From Apodemus sylvaticus (lineage: Eukaryota > Chordata > Mammalia > Rodentia > Muridae): a DNA stretch of 64,000 bases. Positions 10,599-22,065 of this stretch are shown in pieces. Both the position numbers and the translations under genes were made by a program. The notes beneath the pieces are model-generated. The model did no database searches and was not told the DNA's origin. It saw nothing but the letters and a program-made list of their open reading frames with translations. Positions within the stretch are counted from its first letter, which is position 1. Each line of letters starts with the position of its first letter. The stretch is taken from NCBI RefSeq assembly GCF_947179515.1, contig NC_067473.1, positions 73,799,719 through 73,863,718 on the forward strand, in the 5' to 3' direction.

Positions 10599-11289
10599 TG
10601 GATGATTTCTTAAAATAATAATGGTCCAGCAGGAGAGCAGACACAGGATCTATGGGCGAGGTGGATATGGGCGTCTCTCCTGTGCCTGCGTGTCCTTGGA
10701 TTGTGTTTTTAATTGACATGTATGCTCGTGTCGGTTCCTGAAAGCCCCTGACTGATAATGAAAATGATCTATAGACAGAAACTCACCCAGCTTCCGCAGC
10801 GTGTTGTCTTCCCCACAGAACTCTGTGGTCATTCGGAACTTTTCCACTGCAGCTTTCTGGTGCGCACCTTCAAAGGGAAGGTGCACCCTGCTGTGAAGGG
10901 ACTGTCAGCATGAAAGGAAGCCAGGGTGCTGCAGCACAGAGTAAAACCAACTTCTACAACAGCCCCAGGTTCAAAACTGAGGATGCAGTGGGAAGGGACA
11001 GGGAGAGGAAGGGACAGGAGGAGAGGGGAGGAGGGAAGGAAAACGAGAGAGGAACCAATTTCAAAAAATGCAACCTATATAGTGAAGGAATTAAGAAATG
11101 GGAAATTTTCATTTAAGGTCAAATAGGCTAAGCTTATTCACACATTGACTGGTGTCGTTATCTTGCAAACACTGCCCCCTGCTGGTTCCCTGCTGGTTTG
11201 CTGTGCTCTGTTTTGCCCAGGCTAGTTCACGCTCCTGAGTGAACAAGGCAGCGAGAGGGCTGACTGGAGGTGTCTTCTGTCACTGCTCT
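10599..11289. other. No gene; includes a purine-rich stretch
   Basis: Unassigned sequence with a GGGA/GGAG-rich purine block at about 10985-11060. Two overlapping open frames there are products of the purine bias. Confidence 0.5.
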
Positions 11290-11515
11290 GCCTACAGCCT
11301 TGAGACAGGATCTCTCGGTGAAATTGCTTTCTCCTAGGCTGACTGCCAGGAGCCCCAGGATCTGCCACGTTGTGCTGCCCGATGCTGAGATTGAAGCACA
11401 AGCAATCACGCCTAGATTTTTATTTGGGTGCTGGGGGTTCGAACTTAGTTTCTCATGCTTGCACAGAAAGTGTTCTTATTCACTGAGGGCTAATATCCAT
11501 CTCTCAGCCTCAACA
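11290..11515 (-). mobile_element. B4/RSINE-type composite SINE, minus strand
   Basis: It begins with a B1-like GAGACAGGATCTC segment and continues to GCTGAGATTGAAGCACAAGC. It ends with the ID/B4-type part GGGGGTTCGAACTTAG...CTCATGCTTGCACAG. This is the usual B1-plus-ID organisation, strongly diverged. Confidence 0.6.
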
Positions 11516-12334
11516 AATGTTTTCTTTATGACTCTAGAGAGTCCTCTTTTCTCATCCCCTTGTTTTAAAACATGCTGCTATGCCCACACGAGAATCCAAA
11601 CACGAATGCCTATGGAAGTTTTGTTCACAATGTCCATCCAAATGCAGAGACAACTCAGATGTCTTTCGGTAGGAGGGCGGGCGATGCGACATCCGGGCAG
11701 TGGGAACTACGAAGAGATGAGTTATCAGGACACGTGGGGCCCCGGAGGGAACGTACGTGCCAGCTGCTAAGTGACAGGAGCTGATCTGGCGTGGCCGGTG
11801 CTGTGCAGCCACAGGTCAGTGTCCTGCTGGAAAGGACAACTGAAGATCACCTGTTGTCAGGGGCTTGGGGAAGTAGAGGCAGAAATGAACAGTGAAGCGC
11901 AGAGGAATCTTATGGTCACGTGATAGTCTATCTGACCTCTGGGTTGCTGTTATCATCCACTTGTCAGGACCCACAGGAAGTAAAACACCACGAGTGACCC
12001 CTGCTGTAAAGCTACACACGTCAGTTAATAAAATACATGAATATAATTCCATGGACAGCAACAGTGCTCCACCTCTGCAGCACGTTACTGACAGGAGAAG
12101 CTGCTGAGGAGACCACGCCCCTCTGTACTTTCTGCTCTGATTTTCTGTAACATTAGAAAGGTTGAGGCTGGATAGACAACTCTGCAGTGAAGAACATCAG
12201 CTGCTCTTTCAGAAGGTTCCCAGCACTCACAGCCATCTGTAACTCTAGTCCAACACTTTCTTCTAGCCTCTGCAGGCACTGTAGCACACAGCGCACATAC
12301 ATATTACAGAAAAACCATCTATACACATAAAAGA
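11516..12334. other. No gene or recognised repeat
   Basis: Unassigned sequence. No coding frame longer than about 90 residues and no motif. Confidence 0.5.
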
Positions 12335-12530
12335 GAATATTTTTCTTTTATTTTCTATATTCTTTGTTTATATTCCAAATGATTTTCCCTTTCCCAGTTC
12401 CCCAGTCCCCATAAATCCCATAAGCCCTCTTCCCTCTGCCCTTTCCCCAATCACCCCCTCCCACTTCTCTGTCCTGATAATCCCCTACATGGCTGCATCA
12501 AGCCTTTCCAGGACCAGGGCCAAAAGAGAA
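12335..12530 (-). mobile_element. LINE-1 3' UTR fragment, minus strand
   Basis: TTTATATTCCAAATGATTTTCCCTTTCCCAG...CCCCATAAATCCCATAAGCCC matches the L1 3' UTR seen at about 890-1045 and 40685-40830. It lacks coding sequence. Confidence 0.75.
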
Positions 12531-12794
12531 TGTTTTCAAAAAAACTGATTTTTAATAAAGTTAATTTAAACTCAGCAGAGGATAAAAAGGGATGAGACAG
12601 GGCAAGAATCAAGGTAAAGGAGGTGAAACAGAGAGAGGGGTTGAGGAGAGGTGACGACTGGAGAGAAGAGGAAATAAAGAGCAGGGGAGCAATGGTCGCC
12701 CGCACGTGACAAGTGGATCCCTGTAAAAGCGTAGGAGAGGCCGCCTAGGGCAGCAGCCGGCAGTGCTGGCGGGATGCTGGGAGGAGGTTTGTTT

Positions 12795-12980
12795 CTATTT
12801 CTCTGTATAAATGTCTGTGATGTGCGCACACGACTGAAGGCTGCCGAGGAAGCCAGCAGACGGCCTGAGATGCCCTGGAGCTGAAATTTCAGGAGCCGCG
12901 AGCTGATGTGTCGCTGGGGACCAAACGGTTCCTCAGGAGGAGCAGAAAGTGCGCTTAACTGCTCAGCCATTCTCCAGCCC
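12795..12980 (-). mobile_element. B3-like SINE, minus strand
   Basis: It ends in the complement of the SINE head (CTTAACTGCTCAGCCATTCTCCAGCCC), with CCCTGGAGCTG in the middle. Diverged. Confidence 0.6.
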
Positions 12981-13369
12981 ACACATTAGTCTGAAATGAC
13001 CGCGGAGCCTGGTTCCACCCGCGGTGCTGACGGTTCTTTCTCGGGCTGCGCACTGCCGCTTACAGCACAGAGAAGCCTTTTACCCCACCATGGCTCTCAG
13101 CACGGTTCTCTTCCTATGGCTACTTGGTTTATGGCTGTTGCTCATCCACAGAACCCACCTCTGGCTTCTCTAATCGCCCATGTAATCCACAGGGGTGGAT
13201 GGCAGGCAGATGACAGACACGTGCTTAGATATGTAATATAATGGAGGGTGACATTTCACAAATACACATAGCAGCAGCAGAGTGCGACTCTGATATTTTG
13301 GAGCCTTCAATTATGTGTCCTGTATTCTTTAGTAAGCATACTATTACCTAACAACATACCTACTAATTT
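12981..13369. other. No gene or recognised repeat
   Basis: Unassigned. The 81-residue frame at 12996-13241 shows no domain. Confidence 0.5.
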
Positions 13370-14125
13370 AAATGTATAGCTCCTATGCCAGTGTTATTAA
13401 AATTTCTAAAGAAACCTGTTGTTTCTATGCCAGTCAGTCAGTCATATCTAAGGAAACCCTAGCTATGGTAAGAAATAATCTTAAAACACAATACTTAGAC
13501 CAGCAAAAAAGAAATAAATGTTATCAATCCTATTCAGCTGGTGCCCCTGGCTGTCTACTTTTGTTTCAGATCCTCTGGTCCCCTAATACTCCTCCTGACA
13601 CCAATCACAATTGGGCCATAAATCTGGTGTGCTACAAATTTTGTCTCTAATAGAAAGCACTAAGATACTTGTCCTCCACTGGCATGGCCAACCCATATGA
13701 CAGACAGAAATGACCGTTCCCCAACAAGGATCCGAAGGGGCCACATAAGACAATGGGTAAAGGACGGACCAGCGTGGCTCCATCTTGTTAGATTCCTCTC
13801 TGTTTACTGTGAATTTTAATTTTCCATTTCCTGGAATTTGGCTTGTTCCCCATCCTGACTGGGCTTTGACCTCTACCATCTACAAAACCAAAAGATGTCC
13901 TGTCAAGTAATCTTAAATGACTTCTGTATTTTGCTTGCCAAGTCCTTTTGGAAGTCCCCCAAGCCTTGGAGACCCCCAGCATTGTGCGTTTGAGCTGTAA
14001 ACCCGCACGTCCCTGTCTTTGGACTTGTTCTCTGAAATCCTGCCTTAGAGAGAGACAGCAGCAGTACTGCCTTTGCTATGCACAGAAGTAAAACTTGCTT
14101 TAATTCAATCAGTAAAGGCCAAAGG
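13370..14125 (+). mobile_element. Possible gammaretroviral-type LTR
   Basis: The right part ends GTGCTTTCATTTGGTGGG, which resembles the TCTTTCA-TT-TGG junction at LTR ends of murine gammaretroviruses. It is preceded by a purine/pyrimidine-rich U5-like stretch and an AGTAAAACTTGC segment. No paired LTR, target duplication or downstream gag was found. The call is tentative. Confidence 0.3.
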
Positions 14126-14330
14126 TGCTTTCATTTGGTGGGATCAACAGACATCCTACCATGTTGGTCATTTTGAGGTTAAGAGGCTTGACTATTGATT
14201 GCCTCCTTCACTTGGCAGCTTCTATAAATATGCTGGATTTAGTGTCACACCAAGCCCAAATTCTCTGTGTCCCAAAGTGCTTGGTGTTTTCAGCAGTAGA
14301 CCATTATTTAGATGTTAGAAATAGAGCCAG

Positions 14331-14440
14331 GCATGGTAGTCCTTGATCTCATCATTTGAGATAAGAGACAAGAGAAGCTATTTGAGTTCAGTGGCAGTCC
14401 AGCGATGCCTATGTAGCAAACCCTGGCCTGTGAAATTAAA
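14331..14440 (+). mobile_element. Old degenerate B1 SINE
   Basis: GAGCCAGGCATGGTAGTCCTTGATCTCA...TTGAGTTCAGTGGCAGTCC...CAAACCCTGGCCTG follows B1 order with heavy decay. Confidence 0.6.
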
Positions 14441-14680
14441 ACAAATTAAAGGTTTGAAATGGACAAAATAATTATTGATTGTATAGTTGGAAACATTGGG
14501 TAGTAAAACCACATTTTCAGAAGTCTCCTTTAATTTGGGCTCAGAGTGAGGTCCATGGTTCTCATAGTGTGAAATCAGAGACATTCTTTGATCTATCCTA
14601 TTCTCATTCCACTGGTTTTCAACAGTGAATCAAATCTCAAAAATCTTGGGCCTAACATGGACCAACTAAAATTATGTCCT
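14441..14680. other. No gene or recognised repeat
   Basis: A/T-rich unassigned sequence. Confidence 0.5.
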
Positions 14681-15081
14681 AATTACTATTCCTAGTGCTG
14701 TGATGAAACACCACGACCAAAGCTAACTTGGGAGGAAAGGCTCTATTTGGCTTGTACTTCCCTATCACTGTTTATCGTGGAGGGATAACAGACTCAGGTA
14801 GGGAAGGAACTTAGAGACAGGAGCCTTTTCACAGGGCACAGAGGAATGATGCATACTGGTTTGCTCCTCATGGCTTGCTTGTCCTTTCTTATAGAACCTA
14901 GGGCCACTTACCCAGGTGCAGAACCACCCACAACAAGCTGGACCCTTCCCCATCAGTCTCCAATTAAGAACATTCCCTACAGACTTGCCTACAGCCCAGT
15001 CTTAGAGAAAATTTTCTAAACTGAAGATTCTTCCTCTCTGATGAATCTAGCTATGTCAAGATGACATAAAACTAGCTAACA
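14681..15081 (-). mobile_element. Rodent LTR-like interspersed repeat (minus)
   Basis: It reads from CTGTGATGAAACACCACGACCAAAG to GATGACATAAAACTAGCTAACA. Its complement starts TGTTAGCTAGTTTTATGTCA. Plus-strand and nested relatives occur at 45225-45576 and 40449-42440. The TG...CA ends suggest an LTR (MaLR-type). The subfamily was not assigned. Confidence 0.6.
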
Positions 15082-16317
15082 TGTCATATGCTTTGCATAA
15101 AGGAGGAAATTAGTTTAATATATATGTGGACAGCCCAAAAGCATTTTAAGTTCACTTGCAGTGTGTGTAAACAGTTGAATACCATATCTGAATCAACTCT
15201 CCTTGGGCCATTGAAATAGGAAAATTAAAAAATGTTTTAGGAAAATCCTTGGCCTTTTGGAGTCTGACAGTATCAGTTTCTATATCAACCTGAAACAAAA
15301 GGCAGACAAGGATTCTGTTAATCCAGTGAGACGCTGAGCATGCCGCAGTTGTTCCTCTGTGCTGCCTTCCTTGCAGATGAAGGCTGCATCCTAGGGGTGG
15401 ATTTTAATATGGAGATGGAGCTTGAAGAAATGTATGGTGGTTCCAAGGACCAGCCTTGGCTTGGAGAGGGTTCTGAGGAAAGGGTGTTCAGGAACGGTTA
15501 GTGACTCAAATTCAAATTGTCGCATACAGGCTACTAGCCTGTATTCTGCTTGAGACAGCTCTCTCTGGAGATCTCCAGACAGCTCAGCTCTCGAAGACCA
15601 AAGCCCAGACCTTTATTTATATAACAGTTCAATTGTCCATCTCAGGTTCCCTTTTGATTATCAGCATTCTGTAACCCTAGCCCCTTGACTCCTAGGAAAA
15701 GACTATAAGCACATTTTTTAACATTGCAAATAAATTCATCTATCTGCCTGCCTTTGCAAGCACAGACAATAAGTTTAGCTGGGTGGAATCCCATTCTGAA
15801 ATTACCATTCCCACCAAGCCTGGACCTAAACTCACCCTATCCCAGGCTGACCTTGAACTCAGGAATCTTCCTGCCATTGTAAGCATAAACAATACACTTA
15901 GCTGGGTGAGAACTTGCTCTGTGATCACCACATCCTAAATCTCTTTTATCCTCCCTGAGTGTCTGTCTGACAAGCTGACTCATAATGCATCTGCCTTTGT
16001 TTTTTTAGGTGCATGAAGCTCCTAATACAATTAATATTGCATCTTTATGTATTTTGCATAGTTGAGAAATTATATAGTTTTGAACTCATATTTTCAGAGT
16101 TCTTTCCCATAACTTTAAGGCTGTCCTAAAGGTCTCAGCATTTACTATTGTTTGCTAAGGACATAAACAATCCCTTTATCTCCCTGACTCCTGTGGTCTC
16201 TGATTATCATGGAGTCATTAACCTTGGCAGAGAGGATGTTTCTGGATAACTTGGGCAGGGAGACTATTTCCAGATAACCTGGGCAGCGAGAAAATTTCCT
16301 GAAGGAGGAACATGAAG
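15082..16317. other. No gene; contains a short direct duplication
   Basis: Unassigned. A segment of about 55 bp resembling GCAAGCACAGACAATAAG...TTAGCTGGGTG at about 15757-15800 recurs in altered form at about 15875-15920, with a spacing of about 120 bp. Between them lies a B1-like scrap (CCTTGAACTCAGGAATCTTCC). Confidence 0.45.
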
Positions 16318-16412
16318 GAAAAATATATTTTATAATATGTATTTATAATATATTATAAATACTGATGTATATTTACAATAAATATATTTATAATACATAT
16401 ATTTATACCAAC
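16318..16412. repeat. AT-rich low-complexity tract
   Basis: Nearly pure A/T with repeated TATTTATAATA words. Confidence 0.85.
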
Positions 16413-16889
16413 AAGCCTCATACCCAGGAAATGATGTGGAGGCCCACACCCTGTTGGCTCGCCTTCACAGTGGGAAACCATGTCACACAGTTCCTTCCAC
16501 ATACATGGCCATACAGGACTCAGCACGGTGGCATGGGGGTTGTATGACAGGATAGAGCAGTCTTCCTGGGATGTCAGCTGATTTAAAGGTTCAAAGTAGG
16601 TCTCCCTGTTACCATAGAACCTGCATGGCATCATGATGTAATGTTTGTGATAATGACTTTGTAAAAGTATGGCTCTCTCTGCCAGCCCTTGTTCCAAACC
16701 ACACGAAGATCTCTGTATTTATGAAAGGCTTAAGGTACAGTAGCTGGGCAGATTCTGAGCTATGCTAACTCCACAGTGCTGGCCGGGTCTACTCCCCAGT
16801 CATGTGACCTGCTATCTGCCCTCTTAGTTCGCCCTGTCTTCTTTGTTCATCCGTGTCCTGTTGGCAGCTCTCCAGTCCTCACCTGACAC
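16413..16889. other. No gene or recognised repeat
   Basis: Unassigned sequence. Confidence 0.5.
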
Positions 16890-16975
16890 CCTCTCTCCCT
16901 CTCTCCCTCTCTCCCTCTCTCCCTCTCTCCCTCTCTCCCTCTCTCCCTCTCTCCCTCTCTCCCTCTCTTCTCTCT
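16890..16975 (+). repeat. (CTCTCCCT)n microsatellite
   Basis: About ten copies of an 8-bp CTCTCCCT unit. Ser/Leu/Pro frames across it are artefacts. Confidence 0.95.
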
Positions 16976-19900
16976 GGGCCCAGAGGTCCAGCATTTTCCT
17001 CTCCTGCTCAGCTATTGGTGATTCAGATCTTTGCTGACCAATCAGAAAGTGATGGAGTTTACAAACTACTGAGTCAGGAGATGCTTCATAATAATTACAA
17101 TACCAGAGTCTGGACTGCAGCCGGATCTATGGGTACAGAAATTAGAATTTAAATACAAAAAGTCCTCTGCATGACTTCTTATAAGAAGAGAGATTTGAAG
17201 GTTGAAACAGGAATGTTAAATAAAATGTAGAGGAAAGCTGTTCTGCTGCAAAATCTTACAGTACTGAGTATCTAACCCAGCCAAAGATTATCCATTAAGT
17301 AGTTCCTACATTCTTATAATGAAAATGAAACGACAGTTTTCACATTTCCCTTCTCCCTCCCTGTCTCTCAGATCTTCAGCATCTTTTTCTTTAATGATAC
17401 CCATTTATACATAAATGTGTAAATGTGTGCCTGCACTGTGCTGAGTGTGCAGTGATGCTTGCTTCAGGTTTGAGCACTGGGTGTTGGATCACCAGGTAGG
17501 GTCATTCCTGGGACAATGAATTCTACCTCTGAGTTGTTCTTGTAAGTTGCTGGAGTCAAGAGTAACTCCAGGCATTGGTCTGCTGCCCCCTTCTTACTGC
17601 AGGTCCTCAAGATCTACATTCTTTACAGCTGCAGTGAAACCACCTGGCCTGCATGAGCCCCTTAAATGTTGAGATAAGACCACTGTCTTCTTTGAGGACT
17701 TGGTACGTTCCAGGTTATGAAGGAATTGCTTTATTCTCTGATCCTGAGGTTTAGGGTGTGTCCTTGGCTGCTCTGGGTTCATGTTCTGACTGGGCTACTT
17801 TCCTATCAGGCTTTGCTCTGGTGTTCTATCATTTAGGTGTCGCCCAGGATTTTTTGATTTCAGGGCTTGGCCAGGGCTACTTTTGTCTTAGGTTTGAGCC
17901 CATGCTCAAAAATTCACATATTAAGTGGTAGGACTCCTGTGTATACACACCAAGGCTTACTGGGGGAGTTTCTCACAAGTTTTGAATCCCCAGATCAATC
18001 CACCAACAGGCAAATGAACAGGAATGCAATAAAGGCTTTGGTTAAGATGATCCAGTTATCACTAGAAATCCTGTCTCCATCCCTGGAAAGTCTGTTCTAA
18101 GTCACTGATGTCTGTGAACTGCAAACACCCTTCCCTCTTATGCTGCCTCAAGTGCACTGGGTTCAGAGTCTGCAAGGCCCTGTCCAGGAGTGCAAGCAGA
18201 GTAAATAAAACCTGAGACCATGGATGTCTAAGTGTAAGGAAGGATGTCTAAATACTCATAAGACCTTGGTTTTCTTCCAAGGCCTGTGGCACTGGGAACA
18301 TTGTCCAGGGATGGAGACTAGAGAAATGGGAAGCAGGGATGTGTGTAGTGGGTTAGTGAACACAAACCAGTCACCTGTGTGCCCAAGATAATCAGGGGAA
18401 GCCCAGGCTTACGTCAGCCTTTAGGTCCTCTAACTCAAGGGACACAGAACACTTTACTTCTCCTTTGACGTGACTCTGTACCTGTGTTGGGGAACCATGC
18501 ATGGAATATCACTGTGAGTGCATTCTTCCACATGAGGAGAATCACTGGAAAACACTTTCCAGATGCCTGGTGCCCTGTGGCCCACACCGAACCTACTCTG
18601 ACTTCTCTGCCCTCCAGCCCTTCATAACTCCTCTAAAAACTGTTGCATTTTGGCACCAGAAGGGGCTGGTTACTGTTCCTACAGTTTAGAAATTTTAGCC
18701 CCATGATTTTGGGACCAGATAGGGCTCCTGCTTTCTTGTCCCTTTCTTTTTCCTTGGGACTCCAGCTAAAGGCAAAGATACAGAGCATGGGCAGAGGCAC
18801 ACCCATCTTCAGGATGAGCCGTGAGCATACAGATACGTGCCATGCACATAGACACAGCAGGTGAGGAAGAGATGTGCTAGCTGCCCACACTTGCTGTTTG
18901 TAACCATCACCACCTGTTTTAAGAAGTTCAACTAAGGACTTAAAAACCATCATTCAGAAATACAAAGAGTCAAAGTAAACATTTCAGGAAAAAAACGTGG
19001 TAGCAGATGAACCTTATATATTTATTAAAATCCTTATACACAATGCTAGAGCATGAAATGCCCGATAAATGACAAGATGACAAGGCTTCTAAACTGTGTT
19101 ATATATAGAAATGAAGGTAGAGGTTTATAGAAATCAGGGAATACATCTCGCTACTTCTTAGGTTCTGGGGAGACTTAGGAAGCATGGGCAACTATGTGTC
19201 AACAGTTACCACCAAAGGAGGGATTTCAGGGTTTCCCATTACACAGTTGAGTTAAAATTGGTTCTGTGGTCCTGGGTCATCACATTCTTAATCCGATGGA
19301 TTACTCGGAGTTTTAATTGGGTCTGGATGAGGATCGAGGTCAACAGGGAGTGTCTAGGGAACCTGAGCTATCAGGATAAGGGTTTGGAGCACAGTCTTTC
19401 AATTTGTGAGAGCGATGTCACATATCAGACCACCAATGCTGGTCATTGTAGTGATTACAACTTCCTCTAAGGTCTTGGTGTCGGCTGACACCCACCCACA
19501 GGATCATCGTGCTCTGGATCTCTCAAAGACAAGATAGCAGCTGGGCACATAATGGCTCCACACACCCACTGTGCCATTCTGCCGAGACTGTTTCTCTAGT
19601 GTGCTCCACACATTTGATGGTTCTGGATCCTCTGAGGTGAGTGTAACTCCTGGATTTGAAGGAAGGCTGTGGCCCACAACCCTTCTTGGTGGCATGGAAA
19701 CTCCAGCTTACACTGCTATGGATTGAGGGTCAGTCATCAGTTTAGGAAGACTTGTGAATGCATCTAAGATTTTTAGTGACCTAAGTCTAACCTGGGGGGC
19801 CGGGTATAAGATGAGTCCTGATAAGGCCAAGTGCAATCCAAACATTCTTTATATTTAGGTGGTTTGGCCATTGCGGGTCGTCCTTGTTCCAGTTAAGGCC

Positions 19901-20480
19901 ATGGTTGTGGGCCTGGCTCCTTTGCAGTAAGCATAGTACTGAGTCATAAATAAGAGAGGGTGCGGCCCACACACCCTTGAATTTAAGCTGGGCCCAGTGT
20001 GCTCTACTCAGGCCAGGGTCCCACTGATGTCACTTTATGGCCGTTGCCATCACTGCACTCGTTAGACCAGCTCCCCTTGTGGTTAGGTTGTGTCCAACCT
20101 TCCTGGAGTGGAGGGTATGGCCTTGGTCACACTGAGGTCAGCTTCTCCTTGATCGTTGGAGGGCCTCATCTAGGAAGACCTGGCATGGATTTCTGAGTGT
20201 GGTCCCCACACCTTTGATTCAAAGGTGTCCCCTTATGTTCATGTGTGGCCAAGACCACTTGAAAGCAATGGTATGATCTTAACACCTGATGTGAGAGTGT
20301 TGGAAGAATTCCAGACACAGCCCATAAACCATGATGGTACACAAGGGGCTTCTAGATTATCATTGATGACAGTTCATAGTTTATCATCTGATGTCAGTCG
20401 TCTGTGTAGGAATGATTGTCAGTGAGTCCAAGTATTTTGTATGATATGGCCTGGATCACAAATGAGGCTTTGGCTTGTTC
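16976..20480. other. No gene; long unassigned stretch left of the young provirus
   Basis: No coding domain or named repeat was recognised. From about 19550 to 20225, GTGGCCCACACACCC-like phrases recur irregularly (about 19554, 19667, 19961 and 20200). This hints at an old, highly diverged tandem organisation. Confidence 0.4.
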
Positions 20481-20486
20481 AGGTTG
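20481..20486 (+). repeat. Left 6-bp target duplication of provirus
   Basis: AGGTTG, repeated at 27301-27306. Six bases is the class expected for betaretrovirus-like (class II) integration. Confidence 0.9.
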
Positions 20487-20886
20487 TATCTCTTCCCCCA
20501 CAATATTAAGCTGGCTGGCAACCCCCACTCTTCGGATGGGCTACCTCCGGCCTTTGTTCCTGGGAACAATAAGGCGCCGTCACCTTAACTACCAACATTG
20601 CCTCAAGGCTTCACCTGAGAACAAACAGAGACATCGCCAGGCTGAAAGCAGTCAACCCGCTGAGATCTGGAGCCAAAGACCTCACAGCCCTGCCTTTGAT
20701 GTGACCAGCTTCTGGGAGGGGTGGCTTATTCCCCTAATACTATAAATCTTGTCATAAAAATATTAAAGTTAGTCTTGACCGGATTGCCACCTTGACTCAC
20801 ATCTCTCTCTCTCGCCCCTTCCTTCCCGTTAACCTCAAAATTCTCTTACAGGCAACCCAGTTCACATGTAGCCACAGGCGGTTACA
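20487..20886 (+). mobile_element. 5' LTR (400 bp) with promoter and polyadenylation signal
   Basis: It starts TATCTCTTCC where the 3' LTR starts TGTCTCTTCC, so the canonical TG has a G-to-A change. It ends GGTTACA. A TATAAAT box lies at 20741-20747, and an ATTAAA polyadenylation signal lies at 20762-20767. This puts the U3/R start at about 20770. It would drive genomic RNA transcription. Confidence 0.9.
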
Positions 20887-20889
20887 TAT

Positions 20890-20907
20890 TGGCGCCTGAA
20901 CGTGGGC
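20890..20907 (+). other. Primer-binding site, lysine-tRNA-like
   Basis: TGGCGCCTGAACGTGGGC follows the LTR after a 3-base spacer. It agrees with the lysine-tRNA (Lys3) primer complement at about 14 of 18 positions. IAP elements instead use tRNA-Phe. Confidence 0.8.
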
Positions 20908-21129
20908 AGACCTGATACGGGAGAATTTCCTGAGGTGACCCTATCTAGCGAAGCTTCGCAGAAAAAGTGAAAGGAAAATGGTATCCGCACGGTAAGCAAC
21001 ATAGAGGTCAAATGCTAGCGCTAGTGTAAAATTTTATTCTATTGTTGTGAGTGCAGAGGGATACGGGTTTGGCAAGCAAAACTGTGCTGACCCGGCACAG
21101 TGGCCGCTTGTGTTGAACAATAGGGAAAT
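20908..21129 (+). promoter_or_regulatory. Leader with splice-donor-like site and palindrome
   Basis: The untranslated leader between primer site and gag. A good 5' splice-site match (ACG|GTAAGC) lies at about 20989-20997. A perfect 10-base palindrome CTAGCGCTAG at 21015-21024 has an AGCGCT core, like retroviral dimer-initiation loops. Neither function is shown by the sequence alone. Confidence 0.5.
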
Positions 21130-22065
21130 ATGGGACCGGAAAGTTCACGCGAAATTGGCGCCCGCAATATTCAAGAGTTGCTTCAGGCGAAAGGGATAGG
21201 GTTTGAAGAAGGAAGATTGGAGGATTTCTTGGACCAGATATATTCTTGCTGTCCTTGGTTCCAAGAAAAACGAACGTTAAATGAGAGAACTTGGGAAAGA
21301 ATTGGTAATTCGCTAAAGGCAGCCAAGGCAGATAATATTACCCTCTGCCTCTGGACACTTATAAAGGATATTATAGATGAGGGAGGTTTGGAAGAATTAG
21401 ATATTATTCAAGAAATTGAGGAATCTCAAGAAGAAAGCCTGCCAGAAAGGACCCCTGCAAGGGAGGACCCTCCACACCCTAAGTCACATAAACGCAGAGA
21501 CAGTGCTGATGAGCCAATTGTAAAAAAGACAGCTCATCCCAAAAAAAGAGCAACTGAATCTCATGGAGAAGAATGGGCCCCTGTAGCCCCATCTGCTCCG
21601 CCTATGACCTTGATGGCAGGAGATGAGATCCAGAGAGGTATGCAGTTACAAAAGTTGGAATTTGAAATTAAATTGCAGATATTGACTAATGAATTACAGG
21701 AGCTAAAAAGGGTGTCTAATACTAGAGAGAACAATAATTCTGAGTCCCGCCAATCGCCATTAGAAAGAGTTATAAGCCAGGCTCGCGGAGAGGGGCAGGA
21801 TACGTCAGAAATCTTAGCTTTTCCAGTCCTTGAGATTGAAGACCAGGAAAATGTGATTAGACAATATCAGACTTTGGAATTTAAAGTGATAAAAGAATTA
21901 AAGCTAGCCGTAGCCCAGTACGGCCCGACAGCTCCTTTTACACAGGCGTTATTGGATACTGTGATAGAGTCGAATTTAACTCCACAGGATTGGAGAACAC
22001 TGTGTAAGGCCACGTTGTCGGGGGGGGGGGGGGGGGGGAGGAGATTTCTTGCTTTGGAGTTCTGA
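21130..22065 (+). pseudogene. gag: gag: matrix to N-terminal capsid
   Basis: 311 codons. The start MGPESS puts Gly at position 2, the usual N-myristoylation site of betaretroviral matrix. Matrix-like sequence covers residues 1-100. A charged Pro/Glu/Lys-rich linker (about 105-200) and a coiled segment follow. The capsid N-terminal domain starts near QYQTLEFKVIKELKLAV (about residue 245). The frame is lost at a run of 19 G at 22020-22038, after which it ends in a few codons. The rest of capsid continues in another frame (22049-23695). Without that run the two parts would belong to one Gag. The break may be real slippage or an assembly error. Confidence 0.85.
22020..22038 (+). repeat. Run of 19 G inside gag
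   Basis: An uninterrupted G homopolymer at the position where capsid sequences normally have two Gly codons. It causes the gag frameshift. Confidence 0.95.

Noticed and set aside
13583..13982. Overlapping minus-strand frames of 64-98 residues
   Set aside because: No domain, they overlap in different frames, and the region looks like a noncoding LTR.
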